Of a DNA stretch of 64,000 nt, positions 48,713-56,424 are shown piece after piece. Location: assembly GCA_963843565.1 (NCBI GenBank), contig CAWJKY010000003.1, forward strand, positions 434,001 through 498,000. Direction: 5' to 3'. The stretch's first letter is position 1, and each line of letters starts with the position of its first letter. Made by a program: the position numbers and the translations under genes. The notes under the pieces were generated by a model. It did no database searches and was not told where the DNA came from. It saw only the letters and a list, made by a program, of their open reading frames with translations. Source of the stretch: DASZQY01 sp963843565. Lineage in GTDB: Bacteria > Pseudomonadota > Alphaproteobacteria > Rhizobiales > Kaistiaceae.

Positions 48713-51016
48713 GTGCGTAAGCGTATGTGTGGCGGAGCGGGGCGGGCGGTCGCCCTCGCGATGGTATCGGCGGTGTGGCTTGCCGCCCAGACGGCCGGTG
48801 CGGCGGCGGCAACGACCGACAAGCCGTATGTCGAAACGCTGGTCGATCAGGCGAGCGCAATACTCGCCGAAAAAGGCAAGAAACGAGACGTTGAGTTCGC
48901 CGTGACGCTGCTGTCGGAGGCGGCGCGCGACAACGACACTCTGGCCATGCGCCTGCTCGCCGGTATCCTGGCGCACGGCGACGATAGGGTGGCGGCCGAT
49001 CCCGAGCGCGCCGTGTCGCTGCTCAAGCAGGCGATCGTGGCCGGCGATGCATCGGGCGCAGGAGCCGACCTCGCGGCGCTCTACCTGGCGGATACGCCGC
49101 TGAGGGACGTCGCCAAGGCCGCCGACGCCTACCAGACGGCGGCCAGGGCCGGCAACACGGACGCGATGGTGGCGCTGGCGCGGATGCTGCTCTCCGGACA
49201 GGAGGGCCTTCCCGCTGATCCGCAACGCGCGGAAGAGCTGCTCCAGAACGCGATCAAGGGCGGAGCCGTTTCCGAGGCGGCCGACCTGCTTGGCGATCTC
49301 TATCTCTCCAACCCGCGGTTCGCCGATAGCGAACTCTCCAAGGCGGCTTACGGGATGGCGGCCGATGCCGGCAACGTCGACGCGAAGATGAAGCTCGCCT
49401 GGGTGCTGGCCCAGGGCTCGACGGACGACCTGAACCGGGCGGTGGCGCTTCTCCAGGAGGCGATGACCGCGGGGCGCGGGGCCGAGGCCGCCGACCATCT
49501 CGGTGACCTCTACACCGCGAACACGCCGATTGCCGACGCAGGGAAAGCGGCCGACGCCTACGGGCAGGCGGCCGACGCCGGCAATACGGACTCCATGCGC
49601 AAGCTCGCGGCGATGCTGACGAGCGGTGCCGATGGGGTGGCCGCCAATCCGGCGAAGGCCGAAGCGCTGTTGCAGACGGCCATCGAGGCAGGCGATGTCG
49701 CGGGGGCCTCCGATCAACTTGGCGATCTCTACCAGGCCGACACGCCGCGTCACGACGGGGCCAAGGCGGCCGATGCCTATCGGGCGGCGATCGATGCCGG
49801 CAGCGCCGATGCGGTCCGCAAGCTCGCGCGCCTGTTGCTGACCGGGGCCGATGGCGTTCCTGCCGATCCGGCGGGGGCAGAGGGACTGCTGACCCAGGCG
49901 GTCGCTGCGGGCGACAACAATCTCGGCGCGACAGCGCTCGGCGACCTCTATCTTGCCGACACTTCGTTGAACGATCCGGCCAAGGCCGTCGCCGCCTATC
50001 AGATCGCTGCGGACGCCGGAAACGCGGTTGCCATGCGCAAGCTCGCGGCTCTGCTCGTGGCGGGCGAGGGCACGGCTCCCGACCCCGCCAAGGCGGAGGC
50101 GCTGCTCCTGCAGGCGATCGCCGGGGGCGAGGTGCGCGTCGCGGGCGACCAGCTCGGCGATCTCTACAGCGGGGAGTCTTCGCTGAAGGACCCGCTGAAA
50201 GCCGTCGCCGCCTACCAGCAGGCCGCCGACGCCGGCAACACGGACGCCATGGAGAAGCTCGCCGCCATCTACCTCAAAGGCGACGGCGTCCCGGCCGATG
50301 CTTCGAAAGCGGCGACCCTGCTGGAGGGGGCCATCGCTGGCGGTGCGGTAAAGGATGCTGCGGCCGCGCTCGGCGATCTCTACGGCGCCCATTCGCGTGT
50401 GCACGACACGGCCAAGGCCATCGCCGCCTATCAGCAGGCCGTCGATGCAGGCAACGTCGATGTCATGGTCCGGCTCGCGGCACTTCTGACCGGCGGCGAG
50501 GACCCGGCGAGCGCCGATCTCGACCGCGCCCGCGATCTGCTTGAGGCTGCCGTTGCGGCTGGCGCGCCGGGCCATCCGGCCTATGCGCTCGCGACGCTCT
50601 ACAGCCGCGCCGACTACAGCCACCGGAGTTCCGCGAAGGCGCGTACCTGCTTCGAGAAGGCGGCCGAGGCGGGCAATGCCGATGCGCACCTCGCGCTGGT
50701 GCGACTGGTGAGCGACAATCTGAGAAGCGCGCGCGACATTGCCTATGCCATCGATCATGCCCGCCAGGCGGCTGGCACGCTCGGGCATCCGCCGGTCCTC
50801 GACGTCCTCATGAAGCTGCCGTCGCGGGCGCTGATCGTGATCGTTCAGAGTCTGCTGCACGATGCCGGGACGCCGGCCCGCACGAGCCGCGTCTACGATG
50901 CGCGCACGGCTTCGGCGATGGGCGCTTTCTGCGCCAGGCAGGCGATTGCCGATTGCGATGCCAAACTGATCACGCGCGGCGCGCTCGAGGCGCTCCTGTT
51001 CGGCACACCGGGCTAA
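48713..51016 (+). CDS. Exported SEL1-like repeat protein
   Basis: 767 residues from GTG 48713 with GGGGGGAA upstream. Signal peptide about 1-30 (AVALAMVSAVWLAAQTAGAAA). The body is eight double units of about 70-75 residues, each an alpha-hairpin of the DPxKAExLLQxAI kind followed by one of the KAxxAYQxAADAGNxDAMxKLAxxL kind, with a LGDLY between them. This makes a long periplasmic SEL1 superhelix, a scaffold for protein contacts as in AlgK or envelope regulators. The last 110 residues are not repetitive and unknown. It stands alone, just before direct repeat B. Confidence 0.85.
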   Translation: MRKRMCGGAGRAVALAMVSAVWLAAQTAGAAAATTDKPYVETLVDQASAILAEKGKKRDVEFAVTLLSEAARDNDTLAMRLLAGILAHGDDRVAADPERAVSLLKQAIVAGDASGAGADLAALYLADTPLRDVAKAADAYQTAARAGNTDAMVALARMLLSGQEGLPADPQRAEELLQNAIKGGAVSEAADLLGDLYLSNPRFADSELSKAAYGMAADAGNVDAKMKLAWVLAQGSTDDLNRAVALLQEAMTAGRGAEAADHLGDLYTANTPIADAGKAADAYGQAADAGNTDSMRKLAAMLTSGADGVAANPAKAEALLQTAIEAGDVAGASDQLGDLYQADTPRHDGAKAADAYRAAIDAGSADAVRKLARLLLTGADGVPADPAGAEGLLTQAVAAGDNNLGATALGDLYLADTSLNDPAKAVAAYQIAADAGNAVAMRKLAALLVAGEGTAPDPAKAEALLLQAIAGGEVRVAGDQLGDLYSGESSLKDPLKAVAAYQQAADAGNTDAMEKLAAIYLKGDGVPADASKAATLLEGAIAGGAVKDAAAALGDLYGAHSRVHDTAKAIAAYQQAVDAGNVDVMVRLAALLTGGEDPASADLDRARDLLEAAVAAGAPGHPAYALATLYSRADYSHRSSAKARTCFEKAAEAGNADAHLALVRLVSDNLRSARDIAYAIDHARQAAGTLGHPPVLDVLMKLPSRALIVIVQSLLHDAGTPARTSRVYDARTASAMGAFCARQAIADCDAKLITRGALEALLFGTPG

Positions 51017-51025
51017 GGCCGCAAA

Positions 51026-51061
51026 CGCAAACGGGGCGCCCGAAGGCGCCCCGCCGTCTGG
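51026..51061. repeat. 36-bp direct repeat B, left copy
   Basis: Identical to 52557-52592. Contains the hairpin GGGGCGCC-CGAA-GGCGCCCC (51033-51052). Ten bases downstream of the SEL1 stop. With the right copy it brackets the DUF4157 gene. Confidence 0.88.
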
Positions 51062-51214
51062 CCTGAATTTTCTTGCGGCGTCAGCGCTGGCGTCAGCCGC
51101 GGCCGTTTTTGCAGCCACCGGTGAATCGGGCGAATTGTCTGGTGGGAACCAACCGCTGGTAGTAGCGTCGATTCCGGCTGTCAGTGCCATTTGGCGGTGA
51201 TCATCGGGGGGACA

Positions 51215-52531
51215 ATGGGACCGGTATATGCCCGCAAGGCAAAGTCTACCGCCTCAGGGGGCGAGTCGCAGCGCAACGCACCTGCGTTTTCGGCCAGGGC
51301 GCACCAACTGGTGGCCGGCGTGCTTCGCGCGCCCGGCAAGTTGCTCGATCCTGAAACACGTGCCTTCATGGAACCGCGCTTCGGCCACGACTTCAGCAGC
51401 GTGCGGGTGCACACGGATGAGAGAGCGGCACTCCGTGGGCCTCCCCCCGACTTTCGCGGGCAAGAAGTTGGTCAAGCAGTTCCTCGGATTTCGATTGAGA
51501 AGACGAGTTGGTTAGGTGCTGGCGTGCCGTCGTCGTCGACTCGGAATCCGCCACTAGCCATTCAGCGAAAATGCGCCTGCGGTGGTCAGTGCGACGAATG
51601 CAAGCGCGAGCATGCGGATTTGATACGAGGTGGCCCAGCCACTGTTCCTTCCGTCGTGCGAGAGGTGCTGGCCACCGCCGGCCACCCCCTTGAGCGTGCT
51701 TCGCGCTCGTTTATGGAGCGGCGCTTCGGGCGAGATTTTAGCAACGTGCGGATACACTCAGACGACAAAGCGGCAGAGTCCGCTCAGGCGATTGGCGCGC
51801 TGGCATTTACGCGAGGGGCGCACATCGTGTTTGCAGCCAAGCAATACGCTCCGCAGTCAAACGATGGCAGACGCCTGTTGGCGCACGAACTGGTCCACAC
51901 GGTACAACAGGAGGGACTTCCTTCGGGCGCCGCTGGCGTTCTTTCCGAGAACGGCCGGTACGAGACTGAGGCTGATCGTGTTGCTGAATCTGCCTTGAGC
52001 GACACCGAGCGACAGGTGACCATGGAGCCTTTGCCACGAGGCGCGCCTATTCAGCGGAAGTGTGCTGAAGGCGGGTGGGTGACCGAATACGACGGTTGCA
52101 GCATCCCGGGGGGCCTCGAGTGGCTGTTATCCATCGACGGCAACAATCCCGCCGGTGGTCGAGACACTCAGTTTTCAGACTATCCGGCCGTTCCGGCTAG
52201 CCCCCGCCGCCCATGCGATCTGCATGATGCTTGCTATCAGACGTGTGGAATGCCGAAGAGTGTTTGTGACCAACTGTTCTTTGATCTGATGCTGGGAACG
52301 TGCCGCGGGTCCACCCAGAATGATGACGTTAGGAAGCGATGCCGGGACTGGGCCCGGGCGTATTTTGAGGGGGTTTCGAACCTGGGGCACTTGGCGTATG
52401 CCGGAGACCAGTTGAAAGTCTGTAGCTGCCGAGGGGCTCCGGTCCAGGATTTTCCAGATCCGCCCAGCAATTCATCGCGTCGCACGCCTGCGGCGCCCGA
52501 CGATCTGCTGGGGCACTACAAACGTGCATGA
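51215..52531 (+). CDS. DUF4157 protein fused to a group XII-like phospholipase A2 domain
   Basis: 438 residues from ATG 51215 (GGGGGG only three bases ahead; TTG 51191 and GTG 51197 are in frame). No signal peptide. A partial DUF4157 copy lies at about 31-75 (ETRAFMEPRFGHDFSSVRVHTD), then a Cys knuckle KCACGGQCDEC, then a full DUF4157 at about 145-235 (SFMERRFGRDFSNVRIHSD...GRRLLAHELVHTVQQ) with the HELVH zinc-protease-like motif. After a second IQRKC linker, residues 292-410 resemble secreted group XII phospholipase A2: DGCSIPGGL, the catalytic CDLHDACYQTCG (His337-Asp338) and KSVCDQLFFDLML, with many cysteines. DUF4157 is common in polymorphic toxins and contractile-injection effectors, so a lipid-degrading toxin is likely. 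AT-richer than its flanks. Confidence 0.8.
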   Translation: MGPVYARKAKSTASGGESQRNAPAFSARAHQLVAGVLRAPGKLLDPETRAFMEPRFGHDFSSVRVHTDERAALRGPPPDFRGQEVGQAVPRISIEKTSWLGAGVPSSSTRNPPLAIQRKCACGGQCDECKREHADLIRGGPATVPSVVREVLATAGHPLERASRSFMERRFGRDFSNVRIHSDDKAAESAQAIGALAFTRGAHIVFAAKQYAPQSNDGRRLLAHELVHTVQQEGLPSGAAGVLSENGRYETEADRVAESALSDTERQVTMEPLPRGAPIQRKCAEGGWVTEYDGCSIPGGLEWLLSIDGNNPAGGRDTQFSDYPAVPASPRRPCDLHDACYQTCGMPKSVCDQLFFDLMLGTCRGSTQNDDVRKRCRDWARAYFEGVSNLGHLAYAGDQLKVCSCRGAPVQDFPDPPSNSSRRTPAAPDDLLGHYKRA

Positions 52532-52556
52532 GTCGTCGGCCCGCGCCCAACCGAAG

Positions 52557-52592
52557 CGCAAACGGGGCGCCCGAAGGCGCCCCGCCGTCTGG
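52557..52592. repeat. 36-bp direct repeat B, right copy, containing the glnA terminator
   Basis: Hairpin at 52564-52583. On the minus strand, the direction of glnA, it reads GGGGCGCC-TTCG-GGCGCCCC followed by GTTTGCG, a stable UUCG-loop terminator 22 bases past the glnA stop. The identical left copy lies 1.53 kb away. The bases just outside differ, so the repeat is sharply limited. Confidence 0.85.
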
Positions 52593-52613
52593 TCCGATTT
52601 TCCGCCCCCGGGG

Positions 52614-54023
52614 TCAGACCGAATAGTACATCTCGTACTCGACCGGATGCGGCGTCATCTCGAAGCGCGCCACTTCCTCCATCTTCAGCTCGATGTAGGC
52701 ATCGATCATGCCCTCGGTGAAGACGTCGCCGGCGTTGAGGAAGGCGTGATCCTTCTCCAGGCTCATCAGGGCCTCGCGGAGCGAGCCGCACACCGTCGGG
52801 ATCTTCTTCAGCTCCTTGGGCGGCAGGTCGTAGAGGTTCTTGTCCATCGCCGAACCGGGATCGATCTTGTTGGTGATGCCGTCGAGACCGGCCATCAGCA
52901 TCGCCGAGAACGCGAGATACGGGTTCGCGCCCGGATCGGGGAAGCGGACCTCGACGCGCTTAGCCTTCGGGTTATTCGTGACCGGGATGCGGCACGACGC
53001 CGAGCGGTTGCGCGAGGAGTAGGCGAGCAGCACCGGCGCCTCGTAGCCCGGCACCAGACGCTTGTACGAGTTGGTGAGCGGGTTGGTGAAGGCGTTCAAC
53101 GCCTTGGCGTGCTTGATGATGCCGCCGATGTACCACAGGCATTCCTGCGACAGGTCAGCGTACATCTTGCCGGCGAAGAGCGGTTTGCCGCCCTTCCAGA
53201 TGGACTGGTGGACGTGCATGCCCGAACCGTTGTCGCCATACACCGGCTTCGGCATGAACGTTGCGGTCTTGCCGTAGGAATTGGCGACCTGGTGGATGCA
53301 GTATTTGTAGACCTGCAGGTGGTCGGCCATGGTGACGAGCGGACCAAACTTCAGGCCGAGTTCGTGTTGCGCCGACGCGACCTCGTGGTGGTGCTTTTCG
53401 ACCCTGGCGCCCATCGCCGCCATTGCGCCCAGCATCTCCGAGCGCATGTCCTGGAGGGAGTCCAGCGGCGGTACCGGGAAGTAGCCCTTCTTTGTGCCGA
53501 TGCGGTGGCCGAGGTTCCCCATCTCGTAGTCGGTGTCCGAGTTGATGGGCAGCTCCACGTCGTCGATACGAAAGCCGGTGTTGTAAGGCTGCGCACTGAA
53601 CTTGACGTCGTCGAAAACGAAGAACTCGGCCTCGGGTCCGAAGAACACCGAGTCGCCGATCTTCAGTTGCTTCATGTATGTCTCGGCCTTCTTGGCGATC
53701 GAGCGCGGGTCGCGCTCGTAAGGCTCGTCGGTCAGCGGCTCCAGAACGTCGCAGACGAGGACCATGGTCGTCTGTGCGAAGAAGGGGTCGATGCAGGCGG
53801 TGTTCGGATCGGGCATGAGCTTCATGTCCGACTCGTTGATCGCCTTCCATCCGGCGATCGACGAACCGTCGAACATCAGGCCTTCGGTGAGAGCTTCCTC
53901 GTCGATCAACGACAGGTCGAACGTGACGTGCTGCCACTTGCCGCGCGGGTCGGTGAAGCGCAGGTCGACGTACTTGACGTCCTTGTCCTTGATCAGCTTG
54001 AGCACGTCTTTCGCAGTCGTCAT
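52614..54023 (-). CDS. glnA: Glutamine synthetase type I
   Basis: 469 residues, GSI-beta. 'KYVDLRFTDPRGKWQHVTF' near the start, 'FFGPEAEFFVFDDV' with active-site Glu, 'GDNGSGMHVHQSIWKGG' for ATP/glutamate, 'RNRSASCRIP', and the adenylylation site in KNLYDLPP (about Tyr397), so activity is likely tuned by GlnE. It condenses glutamate and ammonia. Downstream of glnB by 97 bases on the same strand; the glnB promoter is sigma54-like, which fits nitrogen control of both genes. Confidence 0.97.
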   Translation of the reverse strand: MTTAKDVLKLIKDKDVKYVDLRFTDPRGKWQHVTFDLSLIDEEALTEGLMFDGSSIAGWKAINESDMKLMPDPNTACIDPFFAQTTMVLVCDVLEPLTDEPYERDPRSIAKKAETYMKQLKIGDSVFFGPEAEFFVFDDVKFSAQPYNTGFRIDDVELPINSDTDYEMGNLGHRIGTKKGYFPVPPLDSLQDMRSEMLGAMAAMGARVEKHHHEVASAQHELGLKFGPLVTMADHLQVYKYCIHQVANSYGKTATFMPKPVYGDNGSGMHVHQSIWKGGKPLFAGKMYADLSQECLWYIGGIIKHAKALNAFTNPLTNSYKRLVPGYEAPVLLAYSSRNRSASCRIPVTNNPKAKRVEVRFPDPGANPYLAFSAMLMAGLDGITNKIDPGSAMDKNLYDLPPKELKKIPTVCGSLREALMSLEKDHAFLNAGDVFTEGMIDAYIELKMEEVARFEMTPHPVEYEMYYSV

Positions 54024-54120
54024 ACCTTGTCCCTTTTCTCAGCCCTGCGCGGTTCTAGTGGGGTGGGTGGCCGGCGCCTGTCCGCGGGGGCACTGTCGCG
54101 GCGCGCGACCGATACGAAAC

Positions 54121-54459
54121 TCAGATGGCATCCATGCCGCTCTCGCCCGTGCGAATGCGGATGGCTTCCTCAACGCTGGATACGAAAATCTTGCCGTCGC
54201 CAATGCGGCCGGTTTGCGCGGCCTTGCGAATGGCTTCGATGGCGCGCTCAAGCATCTCGTCGGCGAGCACGACCTCAATCTTCACCTTCGGCAGGAAGTC
54301 GACGACGTACTCGGCGCCGCGATACAATTCCGTATGACCCTTCTGGCGACCGAAGCCCTTGGCTTCGGTGACGGTGATGCCTTGCAGACCGACTTCCTGA
54401 AGCGCTTCCTTCACCTCATCGAGCTTGAATGGCTTGATGATGGCCTCGATTTTCTTCAT
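54121..54459 (-). CDS. glnB: Nitrogen regulatory protein P-II
   Basis: 112 residues, exact P-II length. 'MKKIEAIIKPFKLDEVKEALQEVGLQGITVTEAKGFG' and the T-loop 'GHTELYRGAEYVVDFLPKVKIEVV' with the uridylylated Tyr51 are intact; the C-loop reads 'GRIGDGKIFVSSVEEAIRIRTGE'. It senses ATP/ADP and 2-oxoglutarate and controls GlnE and NtrB. ATG 54459 is chosen because it gives the standard start. Confidence 0.97.
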   Translation of the reverse strand: MKKIEAIIKPFKLDEVKEALQEVGLQGITVTEAKGFGRQKGHTELYRGAEYVVDFLPKVKIEVVLADEMLERAIEAIRKAAQTGRIGDGKIFVSSVEEAIRIRTGESGMDAI

Positions 54460-54527
54460 CTCAACTGCGTCTCCAAAAGGCGGCCGCCAGCGATCCGGGC
54501 TGGCCCGCACCATACCGTGTCGAGCAA

Positions 54528-54546
54528 TTTGCAGACTCCATGCCAG
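54528..54546 (-). promoter_or_regulatory. Sigma54-type promoter of glnB-glnA
   Basis: On the minus strand CTGGCATG-GAGT-CTGCAA matches YTGGCACG-N4-TTGCW with GG and GC ten bases apart. Transcription would start at about 54519, giving a leader near 60 bases. NtrC-type upstream sites were not clearly found. Nitrogen control of glnBA by RpoN and NtrC is known in Rhizobium and Azospirillum. Confidence 0.6.
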
Positions 54547-54667
54547 CAATGGAACGGCGGAGCATCGCGGCAAATGAGGCGGCGCCTCAGGTCCTGCCTT
54601 GACAGCTCACCCAATTCGGTTCCGTTGTCGATGAAAGAATGTGCAATTGCCTAATGAGGCGGCAACA

Positions 54668-56170
54668 ATGCGCCCTTCCGACGGTGCCGACCATCTGGAA
54701 TTGCTCACGCCGGCTGAAATGTCGCGGGCGGACCAGCTGACCATCGCGGGTGGAACGCCCGGCTCGGTGCTCATGGAGGCGGCCGGGCAGGCGGTAGCAG
54801 AGGCCGCGCGGGCCCTCGCGGCCCCGCAGGCGCGGATCGTGGTGCTGGCTGGCCCGGGCAACAATGGCGGCGACGGGTTCGTCGCCGCGCGTGGCCTCGC
54901 CGAAGGTGGATATGCGGTCACGATTGCCGAGATGGTCGCGCGCACAAGCCTCAAGGGCGATGCGGCCGCTGCCGCGGGCCTCTGGTCGGGGCCGGCCGTG
55001 CCGCTTTCGCCGGATGCGATTGCAGGCGCTGATCTGGTGATCGACGGGCTGTTCGGGGCCGGGCTCGACCGGGACGTCAGCGGGGTCGCGGCGGAGACCA
55101 TCGCGGCGGTCAACGCATCGGGCCTGCCGGTGGTGGCGATCGACCTGCCGAGCGGGGTGAGCGGCCAGACCGGACAGATACTCGGCGCCGCCATTGCGGC
55201 GCGCGCATCTGTGACCTTCTTCCGTCTGAAGCCGGGGCACGTGCTGCTGCCAGGCCGCAGCCTCGCCGGCAAGGTCACGGTCGCCCAGATCGGCATTGAG
55301 GATACCGTCCTCGACGCCATCCATCCGCGCATCAGCCTCAACCGGCCGGGCCTCTGGCGACTGCCATCGCTCCAGCCCGACGGACACAAGTACACGCGCG
55401 GGCACACGGTGGTGGTCTCCGGCCCGGCGACGCGGACCGGCGCGGCGCGTCTTGCGGCCCGCGGCGCGCTCCGCGTCGGCTCGGGTCTGGTTACGGTTGC
55501 CTCGCCGCTGGAGTCGCTCGCCGCGAACGCCGCGCACCTCACTGCCATCATGCTGCTTCCCATGGAGGGTCCGGAGGGGTTGGCCGGCATCCTGGTCGAT
55601 GAACGGCGCAACGCCGTCGCGCTCGGGCCAGCCCTCGGCATCGGCACCCGCACCGTTGGCCTCGTCGAGGCGGCGTTGCGCTCATCGGCGGCCGCGGTCG
55701 TCGACGCGGACGGGCTGATGTCATTCGTGCGCGACGCTGCCAAGCTCTTCGCGCTGATCAAGGCGCACTCCGCCCCGGTCGTGCTGACGCCCCACGATGG
55801 AGAGTTCGCGCGGCTCTTTCCCGGCGCCGCTGCGCTGTCCTCCAAGGTCGAGCGTGCCCGGACTGCGGCGGCGGCATCCGGCGCGGTGATCCTCCTGAAA
55901 GGGCCCGACACGGTCGTGGCAGCTCCGGACGGGCGGGCGGCGATCGCGGACAACGCCCCGCCGGTGCTGGCGACGGCGGGGAGCGGGGACGTGCTCGCCG
56001 GCATGGTCGCAGGCCTCATGGCGCAAGGGCTGGACGGGTTCGCAGCTGCGAATGCAGCGGTGTACCTGCATGGCGAGGCGGGCCGGACCGGCGGGCGGGG
56101 CCTGATTGCGGAGGACCTGCCGGAGGCGCTGCCGGCGGTGTTTGCCGAGCTCGACGGCGCAGGCGCCTGA
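54668..56170 (+). CDS. nnr: Bifunctional NAD(P)HX epimerase / ADP-dependent NAD(P)HX dehydratase
   Basis: 500 residues from ATG 54668 (GAGGCGG ahead). The N-terminal YjeF_N epimerase shows VLAGPGNNGGDGFVAARGL near residue 63 and 'AIDLPSGVSGQTG'. The C-terminal ribokinase-like dehydratase shows 'PDGHKYTRGHTVVVSG', 'TPHDGEFARLFP', and NAPPVLATAGSGDVLAGMVAGLMAQG, the ADP site. It repairs hydrated NADH and NADPH. Divergent from glnB; next comes tRNA-Leu. Confidence 0.94.
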   Translation: MRPSDGADHLELLTPAEMSRADQLTIAGGTPGSVLMEAAGQAVAEAARALAAPQARIVVLAGPGNNGGDGFVAARGLAEGGYAVTIAEMVARTSLKGDAAAAAGLWSGPAVPLSPDAIAGADLVIDGLFGAGLDRDVSGVAAETIAAVNASGLPVVAIDLPSGVSGQTGQILGAAIAARASVTFFRLKPGHVLLPGRSLAGKVTVAQIGIEDTVLDAIHPRISLNRPGLWRLPSLQPDGHKYTRGHTVVVSGPATRTGAARLAARGALRVGSGLVTVASPLESLAANAAHLTAIMLLPMEGPEGLAGILVDERRNAVALGPALGIGTRTVGLVEAALRSSAAAVVDADGLMSFVRDAAKLFALIKAHSAPVVLTPHDGEFARLFPGAAALSSKVERARTAAAASGAVILLKGPDTVVAAPDGRAAIADNAPPVLATAGSGDVLAGMVAGLMAQGLDGFAAANAAVYLHGEAGRTGGRGLIAEDLPEALPAVFAELDGAGA

Positions 56171-56279
56171 GCGGGCATGGGAAGCGGCCGTTTTCCCTTT
56201 GAATGCCCGAAACCCCGATGATATAGAGGCCGCGCCTTGCTGGAGCCTCGGCCGCTTCTGGGATGGATGGGGCTGCCAG

Positions 56280-56364
56280 GCGGGCGTGGCGAAATTGGTA
56301 GACGCGCGGGATTTAGGTTCCCGTGACGAAAGTCGTGGGGGTTCAAGTCCCTCCGCCCGCACCA
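56280..56364 (+). tRNA. tRNA-Leu (anticodon TAG)
   Basis: 85 bases including CCA with the long variable arm of class II tRNAs (GTGACGAAAGTCGT region). Acceptor GCGGGCG pairs with CGCCCGC; anticodon stem CGGGA/TCCCG closes loop TTTAGGT, giving TAG for CUA codons. T-arm TTCAAGT. Sits between nnr and tig. Confidence 0.96.
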
Positions 56365-56424
56365 GCCTCCGATTTCGTCGTTATCCCGGCCACTGAGAGA
56401 ACCTAAGGAACGGCAGCGCGTCGC

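Noticed and set aside
51026..52592. Repeats A and B as ends of an insertion sequence
   Set aside because: They are direct, not inverted, belong to resident gene ends, and no transposase frame lies between.
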